From a virus, in the IMG/VR virus record IMGVR_UViG_3300049911_000029, positions 1 to 30,995 of that record: DNA of 30,995 nucleotides; one strand, given 5' to 3'. Numbering within the stretch: position 1 is the stretch's first letter; each line of letters begins with the position of its first letter. Below the pieces are notes generated by a model. It saw nothing but the letters and a program-made list of their open reading frames with translations. It made no database searches and was not told where the DNA came from. This document shows positions 1-6,266 of the stretch, piece after piece. The position numbers and the translations under genes are program-made.

Positions 1-180
1 CGCACGGCTGGCCAGGTCTATCGGGGGCTGGGATTGGTTTTACATCGGCGGAACGACGGATACAAGGTGGCCTGGTCGGAGGGGCAATTGGCAATCCTGG
101 TGAAACTCTTTGGGCTCGTGGTTTCAGATTTAAGCATAGCACGCAAAGGCGATTCTGTCAGAACTTTTCGAGGTGAAAGC
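1..180. other. Left edge, no gene assigned
   Basis: The first 100 bases are open in all three forward frames. Frame 1 stays open into the small membrane peptide at 181, frame 2 stops at 103, and frame 3 stops near 170. A gene tail entering from outside the window is possible, but no frame has a recognisable domain, so I assign none. The last bases before 181 hold the ribosome binding site (AGGTGAAAG) of the next gene. Confidence 0.4.
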
Positions 181-267
181 ATGAAAAAATATCTCATTCT
201 CCTGGCCTTCTGTGTTTTGGCCCTATTGGGATTGCTGATATGGTCACTCTTTCTACGTTGTTCTTAG
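181..267 (+). CDS. Small membrane peptide (28 aa)
   Basis: A 28-residue peptide starts MKKYLILLAFCVLALLGLL, two lysines followed by one hydrophobic helix and a short tail ending LFLRCS. The start is preceded by AGGTGAAAG at suitable spacing. The frame is also open upstream to base 1, so the ATG could be internal to a longer gene, but the signal-anchor-like N-terminus and the binding site favour this start. It overlaps the next gene by 28 bases. No family is recognised. It is one of four tiny membrane proteins ahead of the integrase; such genes in phages are often superinfection-exclusion or inhibitor peptides, which is inference only. Confidence 0.45.
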   Translation: MKKYLILLAFCVLALLGLLIWSLFLRCS

Positions 268-524
268 TCATCGGCATCCTCCTGGCCATGTTGGCCGGGT
301 TTGCCATCGCCAAGTTGCATTCCTGGCTGATGCGCATCCAGGCGCGGTTGAACGAGCTCGAAAAAGCCCAGTCCAGGCGGCTGCCCTATAAGAGCGCGGA
401 CGCCATCGAGGACGCGACCGCGTCGTTGATGTACTTGGAACAGCAGAAAGAGATCTTCGATCTATGGCTGGCCAAGGCGCACGAATACCTGAAGAAGGCC
501 AGAAACCCGGATGGAATCAAATGA
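240..524 (+). CDS. Membrane-anchored coiled-coil protein
   Basis: A 94-aa protein with one N-terminal transmembrane helix (about residues 3-25, TLSTLFLVIGILLAMLAGF) and then a charged helical stretch (LMRIQARLNELEKAQ) likely to form a coiled coil; the rest is hydrophilic. It overlaps the preceding gene and has no clear ribosome binding site of its own, so translation coupling is likely; ATG at 288 is a possible alternative start. The stop overlaps the start of the next gene (ATGA at 521-524). The layout resembles small phage inner-membrane proteins, but no function can be assigned. Confidence 0.5.
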   Translation: MVTLSTLFLVIGILLAMLAGFAIAKLHSWLMRIQARLNELEKAQSRRLPYKSADAIEDATASLMYLEQQKEIFDLWLAKAHEYLKKARNPDGIK

Positions 525-724
525 CTATAAAACGGTTTCAAGCACATATCGAAGATGAGGAATTGCAAATACAGGCAGGTGATCATCTCGCCTGGGAATT
601 TGTAGGAGACAGCCAATATAAATTGTATCGGGTAGGCGCATTGGGAGATCTGCTGTGTGTATGGGCGATCTGCCTACGACGGATACTGGAAAGATTATTG
701 GGAAAGAATGTTTCGGAGGAATGA
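521..724 (+). CDS. Hypothetical protein (67 aa)
   Basis: A 67-aa protein starting MTIKRFQAHIEDEELQIQ. Its ATG overlaps the upstream stop as ATGA, the usual sign of coupling in this window, and I prefer it to an upstream in-frame ATG at 464 that would run deep into the neighbouring gene. The N-terminal half is acidic and polar; residues about 40-55 (GALGDLLCVWAICL) are hydrophobic and may touch membrane. No domain is recognised. It is the last gene before a 205-bp non-coding gap. Confidence 0.45.
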   Translation: MTIKRFQAHIEDEELQIQAGDHLAWEFVGDSQYKLYRVGALGDLLCVWAICLRRILERLLGKNVSEE

Positions 725-735
725 TGATGTATTAG

Positions 736-790
736 AGCTGTCGCAATTACGTCATGCCCCGACCCAGGCTAAAACGTCATTGCGATAGCT
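736..790. repeat. Imperfect 17-bp inverted repeat
   Basis: Bases 736-752 (AGCTGTCGCAATTACGT) pair with 774-790 (ACGTCATTGCGATAGCT) with 15 of 17 positions complementary and a 21-base loop. It lies in the non-coding gap 725-929, between the first small-gene cluster and a second one. No T-run follows, so it is not an intrinsic terminator. It could be an operator or an RNA hairpin. The rest of the gap shows no convincing gene. Confidence 0.5.
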
Positions 791-929
791 GTAATATCTC
801 ATCACATAAACTCTCTCTCGTCACGCAGCCAGTACCGCCAGGCCGCATGCATGCAGCGAAGGCCAGCAGGCTCAAAGTGCTGGAGATAGCAGGTAAGAGT
901 CCCGCCGGGAGAGAATTTTGGAGGCAAAT

Positions 930-1295
930 ATGGAACGAACATTGGTCAACATGAAAGTTCTATTGTTTCTCTGCCTGTTGGGAATCATTGTTTGGGTGAT
1001 TCTTGCCGCCGCCCCAAGCATCGACGTGCTGGATCCGGCCCTGGTCCACGCCCTGGATCGCCATGATCAGCAAGCCGTGAATGCGGTCAATTGTTTCAAC
1101 GGCGGCGGGACGATCTCTCCGACGATGATGCGAAATCTCGACAATGGGCGTTCGGCCTGGATGTGTCAGATGGGGGGCGACATGTTCATCTGGATTACCG
1201 AAAAGACAGGCGACACCGTGACGATGTTCAAAAACAGAGCCGAAACTTTCGAGCAGGCAATCAAGTACTTGCTCAATCGTGGTTATATGCCTTAG
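930..1295 (+). CDS. Single-TM or exported hypothetical protein
   Basis: A 121-aa protein with a short N-terminus (MERTLVNMK) and a hydrophobic segment (residues about 10-27, LLFLCLLGIIVWVILAA), followed by a soluble domain with two cysteines (VNCFNGGG and WMCQMGG) that could form a disulfide outside the cytoplasm. The ATG at 930 follows GGAGG at 920-924 with five bases between; an upstream TTG at 918 has no such site. No family is recognised. It opens a second cluster of small genes leading to the integrase. Confidence 0.55.
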   Translation: MERTLVNMKVLLFLCLLGIIVWVILAAAPSIDVLDPALVHALDRHDQQAVNAVNCFNGGGTISPTMMRNLDNGRSAWMCQMGGDMFIWITEKTGDTVTMFKNRAETFEQAIKYLLNRGYMP

Positions 1296-1306
1296 GAGAA
1301 AAAGAC

Positions 1307-1537
1307 ATGATCGAGATGAGAATGTTATCCAACGATGTAATAGAAGCGGCTTACCTGTCATTGCCGGAGCCAGAGCGGTTGATCCTAGATGCGATGGCGG
1401 AGAAGCTGGAAACCAAGATCAAGATATTGCGGGGCGCGCATAAGGCAGGGTTTGGGCGGACGATGGCCTTGGAGGTTTTGGCGAAAGTTGGTATTTGGCT
1501 GAACCAAAATAAGCCCATTCAAAAGAGCGCCATTTGA
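1307..1537 (+). CDS. Hypothetical protein (76 aa)
   Basis: A 76-aa, mostly helical soluble protein starting MIEMRMLSNDVIEAAYLSLP. The ATG follows AGGAG at 1294-1298 with eight bases between; longer in-frame starts from 1091 would lie inside the upstream gene. The core 'LPEPERLILDAMAEKLETKIKI' has the amphipathic pattern of a small regulatory or structural protein, but there is no clear helix-turn-helix. It is 11 bases downstream of the previous stop and belongs to the same transcription unit. Confidence 0.5.
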   Translation: MIEMRMLSNDVIEAAYLSLPEPERLILDAMAEKLETKIKILRGAHKAGFGRTMALEVLAKVGIWLNQNKPIQKSAI

Positions 1538-1553
1538 AATCAATGGAGGCAGC

Positions 1554-1640
1554 ATGTTAAAAAAGTTGAATTCCCTGGATGTCTTTTCGATTGCCGCTTT
1601 CCTTTTAATCCTGATCCTGATCAAGGCGCTGGGACTATAG
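1554..1640 (+). CDS. Small membrane peptide (28 aa)
   Basis: A 28-residue peptide, MLKKLNSLDVF followed by one hydrophobic helix (SIAAFLLILILIKALGL). GGAGG lies just upstream of the ATG at standard spacing. The stop TAG is followed directly by the GGAGG of the next gene, so the two are translated in series. It matches the peptide at 181-267 in size and layout (a lysine pair, then a single helix). Function unknown. Confidence 0.5.
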   Translation: MLKKLNSLDVFSIAAFLLILILIKALGL

Positions 1641-1649
1641 GAGGCAAAA

Positions 1650-1820
1650 ATGAAGAAGATCAAGAACATCATTACTTTTGGATTGTTGGGCGTGGCCATG
1701 GGCTATTGGTATTTTTTACTGGTCATTGGTTTGATAGTTTTGATGCCGTTCGTCATTTTGGGACTTCTGGTTGACCGGCAATTACCAATCCACTTGCATC
1801 TGCTCGGATTAGAACAATAA
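1650..1820 (+). CDS. Small membrane protein (56 aa)
   Basis: A 56-aa protein starting MKKIKNIITFGLLGVAMGYW. Two hydrophobic stretches cover most of residues 7-41, consistent with two short helices or one long one, followed by a polar tail (VDRQLPIHLHLLGLEQ). The ATG follows AGGAGG with five bases between. It is the last of the tiny membrane genes before the integrase. An 85-bp gap follows that holds only the integrase binding site and a short GC stem near 1837-1850. Confidence 0.5.
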   Translation: MKKIKNIITFGLLGVAMGYWYFLLVIGLIVLMPFVILGLLVDRQLPIHLHLLGLEQ

Positions 1821-1905
1821 CATTTTTCACTTCTCCCGGTGGGGCGACCGAGGATAGCAGCCGTCCCACTCGCAATTATTCATTCATCTTTTGGTGGAGG
1901 TTGGC

Positions 1906-2778
1906 ATGGAATCAATGGAACCCGGGTTCGAGCACTGGTTGCGGGATACGAACCGCAGCGAGAAAACCATCCAGGCTTATAGGCTGGATGTCGGCGGTTT
2001 CATCAAATGGTTCGAGCAGGAGAACGGTGAGACTTTTTCGTCCGGTCTCTTGAATGGGCCGGACTTGCGCGCCTTTGCCCGCATGTCGAAAGGCTCGATG
2101 CGCGCCGCTTCCTGGAACCGGAAGCGCTCGGCGCTGCGCGTGTTCTGCACTTGGGCGCTGGAAGCGGGATACGTGACCTATGACCCGTTCGCGGATATCC
2201 CATCGGCCGAGCCGGATGAACTGCCCACACGCTGGCTGACTGCGCAGGAGTTCAACCGTCTGCGGCGTGAAATGGAGATCATGGTGAACCAGCCTGCTGC
2301 TGCGGTTAAACGAGCGGATGCGGTGCGCAACCGGGCCATGCTGGCGCTGGGGCTGTATGCGGGCCTGCGTGAGGCTGAGATCGTGGCGCTGCGCCTGGAC
2401 GAGATCATTTTGGGAGATCGCTCCGGGCGGATCATCGTCCGCAATGGGAAGGGCGGCAAACATCGGGAGCCTTCGGCGGGTAAGGAACTGCGCCTGGCGC
2501 TGCGCTTGTGGCTGGATGTGCGCGGCGAGGAGCCTGGCCGGTTATTCAATCTCAGCACCCGCCAGGTGCAGCGCATCGTGGCCGAGGTCGGACATCAGGC
2601 GAAGATCGAGGATCTGACGCCGCATGCTCTGCGCCACACATTTGCGAAGATGCTGATCCGCAACGGGAAAGACTTGGCGATAGTGTCGGCGCTGCTGGGT
2701 CATTCCCGGATCGAGACGACGAAACGCTATGTCCAGCCTGGGCGGGAAGATTTCGACGAGGCGGTAGAGGAGCTGTGA
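1906..2778 (+). CDS. Tyrosine recombinase (integrase)
   Basis: A 290-aa site-specific recombinase of the phage integrase/XerD family, a size typical of Xer-like enzymes without an arm-binding domain. An N-terminal SAM-like core-binding domain (residues about 5-95) precedes the catalytic domain. Catalytic residues visible: Arg155 in 'YAGLREAE', lysine in 'NGKGGKHRE' (Lys182 or 185), His240 and Arg243 in 'HALRH', His266 in 'LLGHSRIETT', and the nucleophile Tyr275 in 'KRYVQ'. The set is complete, so an active enzyme is expected. ATG 1906 follows GGAGG; the upstream TTG at 1891 is less likely. It supports integration of a temperate phage. No excisionase or att core could be recognised nearby. Confidence 0.93.
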   Translation: MESMEPGFEHWLRDTNRSEKTIQAYRLDVGGFIKWFEQENGETFSSGLLNGPDLRAFARMSKGSMRAASWNRKRSALRVFCTWALEAGYVTYDPFADIPSAEPDELPTRWLTAQEFNRLRREMEIMVNQPAAAVKRADAVRNRAMLALGLYAGLREAEIVALRLDEIILGDRSGRIIVRNGKGGKHREPSAGKELRLALRLWLDVRGEEPGRLFNLSTRQVQRIVAEVGHQAKIEDLTPHALRHTFAKMLIRNGKDLAIVSALLGHSRIETTKRYVQPGREDFDEAVEEL

Positions 2779-2780
2779 AA

Positions 2781-3515
2781 ATGAGTGCATCAAGTCATTT
2801 CAAATTATTTATAGCTCTTACGATCACAGCGATCTTGTTGATGTTTTCTACCTCAAATGCTTCAGGCTCACAACCCGAATCATATTCTATATATTTACCA
2901 ATCATATATAGTTCCTCCCCTGCCATGCCCACGATAATTTATTATGGCGATTCGATGACTTATGGGACGGGCGGAAATTATCCCTACTCACACTGGATAG
3001 CAGCCAAAACTTATGGTGGAGTAGCGATTACACAAACCACAATCGGACTTGGCGGAAATACCCTTACCGATTTATACAATGCAGCTGACGCATACATCAA
3101 CCCGATTTTTGCTCCTCGATCAGGGATGAACATTATAGTTTTGTGGGGAGGCATCAATGATATTTTTGCAGACCAGGGAGCTAATATTCAAGGCGTACTG
3201 TCTAACTTGCAAGCTTTGGCGAGTAGGGCGAGAGAGATCGGGTTCAAGGTTATCGTATGCACATTACCGGCAAACGGCGGGGGAATTTCTTATGCAACCT
3301 ACTCTGACATGGTTAGAGCTTCTTGGCCGAACTTCGCAGACGGAGTGGCCGACCTTGCCGCTAACCCAATGATAGGACTCTATAATTCCTATGAGGTTTA
3401 TCCAGACCTTTGGGCTGATGACCACATTCACATGACCGACTTGGGTTATCAGGTTGCGGCAGGGATCATCGAGGTTCAGATCGATAAAATCTTGAATTCA
3501 GAACCAAAGAGATGA
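2781..3515 (+). CDS. Secreted SGNH/GDSL hydrolase
   Basis: A 244-aa protein with an N-terminal signal peptide (hydrophobic core FIALTITAILLMF, then SNASGS) and an SGNH-hydrolase domain from about residue 50. Blocks visible: I 'YYGDSMTYG' with nucleophile Ser58, II 'GLGGNTL', III 'WGGINDI', and V 'DDHIHMT' with Asp214 and His217. The family removes acyl or acetyl groups from glycans, lipids or esters; the substrate cannot be read here. After the signal peptide, 'YSIYLPIIYSS' resembles a short motif of exported Chloroflexota proteins. The gene starts two bases after the integrase stop but is clearly richer in A+T than its neighbours, suggesting a separately acquired cargo gene that may alter the host surface during lysogeny. 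Confidence 0.85.
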   Translation: MSASSHFKLFIALTITAILLMFSTSNASGSQPESYSIYLPIIYSSSPAMPTIIYYGDSMTYGTGGNYPYSHWIAAKTYGGVAITQTTIGLGGNTLTDLYNAADAYINPIFAPRSGMNIIVLWGGINDIFADQGANIQGVLSNLQALASRAREIGFKVIVCTLPANGGGISYATYSDMVRASWPNFADGVADLAANPMIGLYNSYEVYPDLWADDHIHMTDLGYQVAAGIIEVQIDKILNSEPKR

Positions 3516-3525
3516 GGAAAAGAGC

Positions 3526-4335
3526 ATGATAACCCGTCCAGTGCTGCGATATCCCGGTGGGAAATACAAGATGGCGAAATGGATTATTTCTCATTTCCCG
3601 CAGCATGGACTATATTGTGAGCCTTATGGGGGCGCCGGAAGTGTCCTCATGCGAAAAACCCGCTCTAAGAGTGAGATCTACAACGATTTGGATGGTGATG
3701 TGGTGAATGTTTTCCATGTCCTGAGGGATCCGTCCCAAGCGAAAGAACTTGAAAGGCTACTTCGGTTGACTCCATATTCTTATGAAGAATACAAAAGAGC
3801 CTATGATGAAAGTGATGATCCCATTGAATGTGCACGCCGAATGATTTTCAGATCCTTCGTAGGTATTGGCTCGGATAGTGTTCAAAGGCGAAATGCTGGT
3901 TTTCGAGGATTGAAAAATCATCAGGACTCTGTCACTGGAGCTCAGGAATGGTCACGATATCCGGACATGATTCAAGAGTTCACCTCCCGCCTTCAAAATG
4001 TCGTGATCGAGCATCGTCCAGCACTTCAAGTTTTGAAGATTTATGATCGAATAGATACCTTGTTCTATCTGGACCCGCCATATTTGATGAGCACTCGTAT
4101 CAAGAATGGCAGTGTTAGATATGTCCATGAGATGAGCGAACAGGACCATGTTGAATTGGCTGAAACACTGCATCAGTTGAGCGGGACAATTATTTTGAGT
4201 GGTTATTCATCAAGCCTTTATGATGAGTTTTATTCAGATTGGATAAAGATTTGCAAATCGAGCACGGCTCAGAATGGCAGGCGCCGAGTGGAATGTCTCT
4301 GGCTTTCGCCCAATATCAAGACGACATTATTTTAG
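3526..4335 (+). CDS. DNA adenine methyltransferase, D12 (Dam) class
   Basis: A 269-aa N6-adenine DNA methyltransferase. Residues 7-18 (LRYPGGKYKMAK) and 31-40 (CEPYGGAGSV) form the S-adenosylmethionine pocket, and 'LDPPYL' at 183-186 is the catalytic DPPY motif. Length fits the Dam/MT-alpha family. It starts ten bases after the hydrolase stop with GAGGAAAAGAGC ahead of the ATG. It shares the A+T-richer composition of the hydrolase, so the pair may have arrived together. No restriction endonuclease is adjacent, so it is an orphan enzyme, plausibly for protecting phage DNA or regulating genes. The recognition sequence cannot be predicted from the sequence alone. Confidence 0.92.
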   Translation: MITRPVLRYPGGKYKMAKWIISHFPQHGLYCEPYGGAGSVLMRKTRSKSEIYNDLDGDVVNVFHVLRDPSQAKELERLLRLTPYSYEEYKRAYDESDDPIECARRMIFRSFVGIGSDSVQRRNAGFRGLKNHQDSVTGAQEWSRYPDMIQEFTSRLQNVVIEHRPALQVLKIYDRIDTLFYLDPPYLMSTRIKNGSVRYVHEMSEQDHVELAETLHQLSGTIILSGYSSSLYDEFYSDWIKICKSSTAQNGRRRVECLWLSPNIKTTLF

Positions 4336-4342
4336 AGAGCAA

Positions 4343-4660
4343 ATGGATATCATATTTCGAACAGCCTACATCGAAATGCCATCCATGCACCGATCTGTCT
4401 GGCGGGCAGGCCTTGGCCTGGTCACCGAGTTGATGGTACGAGGCGACGTCTGCAATGGTCAGAGTGTTGGAGTTTGCAGTCAGGAATTGTCAGTAGTAGA
4501 GATAAACCCAAACTTCACTCTTTTACCGGCGCAGGCGGGCATGGGCATGGCCCTACCAGAAAACGTTTCGGGGATGTCGCAGAACACACATTATGCGACA
4601 TTAGTAGTCTGCCAGGAGCCAGATCAGGCGGTTGGCAGGCAGGTTATCGCACCAGATTGA
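4343..4660 (+). CDS. Hypothetical protein (105 aa)
   Basis: An open frame of 105 codons starts MDIIFRTAYIEMPSMHRS, seven bases after the methyltransferase stop. Only a weak purine tract (AGAGAGC) precedes the ATG, and the same frame is open upstream inside the methyltransferase gene. No domain or membrane segment stands out. It is the only candidate in the 450-bp stretch 4336-4787. It may be a decayed gene tail or non-coding sequence. Confidence 0.35.
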   Translation: MDIIFRTAYIEMPSMHRSVWRAGLGLVTELMVRGDVCNGQSVGVCSQELSVVEINPNFTLLPAQAGMGMALPENVSGMSQNTHYATLVVCQEPDQAVGRQVIAPD

Positions 4661-4684
4661 TGTCGCATAAGACGCGAGATGCAT

Positions 4685-4731
4685 CCCCCCCCGGCAAGGT
4701 TGGCGAGAGTCAACGATGTAGCAAGGGGGGG
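4685..4731. repeat. C-run/G-run palindrome
   Basis: Eight C's (4685-4692) pair with seven G's (4725-4731) around a 32-base middle with little further pairing. It lies upstream of the primase gene, and its flank (GCATCC...) resembles the double-hairpin elements found elsewhere in the window. It may be a degenerate member of that family. Between here and 4787 the sequence is A+T-rich without a clear promoter. Confidence 0.35.
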
Positions 4732-4787
4732 AGGGCTTCACGGCTCAAATAGCATAAAAATTACTAGAAAATTTTGGAGAAACCGGT

Positions 4788-6266
4788 ATGAGCATGGATG
4801 ATCAGCAATTCAGGAAATTCGTGGATGAGTTGAAGGACAAAGCCGACCTGGTGGAGGTGATCCAGATGGTGACGCCAGAATACCGGTTCACGAAGCGAGG
4901 GAAGTGGTGGACTTGCCATAAACCCGACAGCTTACAGGTGGATGCGAACTGGCAGCAATATACCTGGTTTGCAAAGCCGGGCACAGGCGGGCATCAGTTC
5001 GAGACGGGGGATGTGTTCGACTGGCTGACGAGGTACGGGGGGATGGCGGACTTCTGGGCGGCATGCCAGTGGCTGGCGGACCGGCTGGGGGTGCAAATGC
5101 CCCGGAACCTGGGCGAGAAAAGCGAAGAACAGATCCGGGCGGACAAGAGGCGGCATGAGGTCTACAGCGTGGCGCACGCCTGGTTCATGGAAAGGCTGCG
5201 GGGAACTGCTGCTGCCCTGGATTACTGCCGGCGGGCTGCCGAGGGGCGGGCGTTCGACGACGAGACGATCTGTTCCCAGGCGACGGCGGCGCAGGTGCTG
5301 GACCCGGCGACCACGTGGACGTGGCGGGAGGAGACACTTGAAAAGGCCCGGAGCATTCCGGAGGGTGAGCGTGAGCGGTCGATTGTCATCCGGGGGGCGG
5401 GGCTGGGATTCAGCGGAGGGACGCCGGAGGCGGCGGAAGATCTCCGGAAAACATTCGGGATGTACGACATAGACCCGGAGGCCCCGGAAGCGGTGGCGCT
5501 GTGCGGACTGCGGAAAGGGGCGAAGGCCTGGTGCCAGAAACACCAGGTGGAGGCGCAGGAAAATTGGTTGGAGCGGGGGCGGATCTGGGGGATGGTGGAC
5601 TTCCCGCGGCTGGTGTATGCGCACATAACTCAAGGCAAAGTGCGGTACTTCACGGGACGAGGGCTGGCCTGGGAAAAGAAACGATTGATCGGAGATCCGG
5701 ATAAGGCGCACAAATCCTGGAACCCACCCATGGTGCTGAGCGGTGAGCGACAACGTTATTTCAACTGGCTATTCAACCGGCGGGCCGAGAGCGTGGTGAT
5801 CGTGGAGGGACAGGCGGATGCCATCGCCTTGGGCGAACTGGGCTTTGCGGCCCTGGCATTATGCGGCCTGGCAGCCGACCAGGGCCTGGCCGAGGTATTG
5901 AAAGAGGTTAAGCACAAATACATTGCTCTGGATGCGGACCAATACGGGAGGGCGGCCAGGGTGAGTGTGGGTCAGATCTTTGGGCCGATGGCGCGGTTGG
6001 TACGTTGGGAGGAAGATGAGGCCGAAGTCCTGGAAGGACAGGCCGAAGTGCGGGGCGAGCTTTTTGAAGAATCTCAGGAAAAAGACCCGGTAGAGGGAGA
6101 TCAGGTCAGCCGGTCGAGCATCAGCACGTCGGATGGGGAAACCAGAAGACTGCTAAAAATGACGGATGAGGATTTGCTCAATCTGTCGATAAAGGAAGAG
6201 ATCGGGGAAAAGATCGCGGATGTGGAAATTAAAGAAGGAAATATGGAGGCTGCGGCGGATGTCTAA
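4788..6266 (+). CDS. Toprim-domain DNA primase
   Basis: A 492-aa DnaG-like primase. Residues about 15-100 have the layout of a CHC2 zinc-binding domain ('LVEVIQMVTPEYRF', 'CHKPDSLQV', 'GDVFDWLTRYGG'), but the usual four zinc ligands are not present. The Toprim domain has 'VIVEGQADAIALGELGF' with Glu340 and Asp344, and 'ALDADQYG' with Asp382 and Asp384, the metal-binding acidic residues. The C-terminal 90 residues are acidic and low in complexity and contain 'LLKMTDEDLLNLS', a motif repeated in the small terminase. GGAG precedes the ATG. It would make RNA primers together with the ATPase encoded next, whose start overlaps its stop. Confidence 0.85.
   Translation: MSMDDQQFRKFVDELKDKADLVEVIQMVTPEYRFTKRGKWWTCHKPDSLQVDANWQQYTWFAKPGTGGHQFETGDVFDWLTRYGGMADFWAACQWLADRLGVQMPRNLGEKSEEQIRADKRRHEVYSVAHAWFMERLRGTAAALDYCRRAAEGRAFDDETICSQATAAQVLDPATTWTWREETLEKARSIPEGERERSIVIRGAGLGFSGGTPEAAEDLRKTFGMYDIDPEAPEAVALCGLRKGAKAWCQKHQVEAQENWLERGRIWGMVDFPRLVYAHITQGKVRYFTGRGLAWEKKRLIGDPDKAHKSWNPPMVLSGERQRYFNWLFNRRAESVVIVEGQADAIALGELGFAALALCGLAADQGLAEVLKEVKHKYIALDADQYGRAARVSVGQIFGPMARLVRWEEDEAEVLEGQAEVRGELFEESQEKDPVEGDQVSRSSISTSDGETRRLLKMTDEDLLNLSIKEEIGEKIADVEIKEGNMEAAADV

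Noticed and set aside
754-954. 66-codon + frame in the gap before 930
   Set aside because: No ribosome binding site, composition unlike its neighbours, begins across the inverted repeat and ends inside the next gene.
3526-4335. Restriction-modification system
   Set aside because: Only the methyltransferase is present; no endonuclease or specificity subunit is adjacent, so it is called an orphan enzyme.
4932-5753. Long minus-strand frame (273 codons) opposite the primase
   Set aside because: It is a G+C-driven shadow of a clear Toprim primase; its translation is Pro/Arg/His-rich without domains. The same applies to the other minus-strand frames, for example 6229-7062, 13819-14631, 25002-25787 and 27417-28478.
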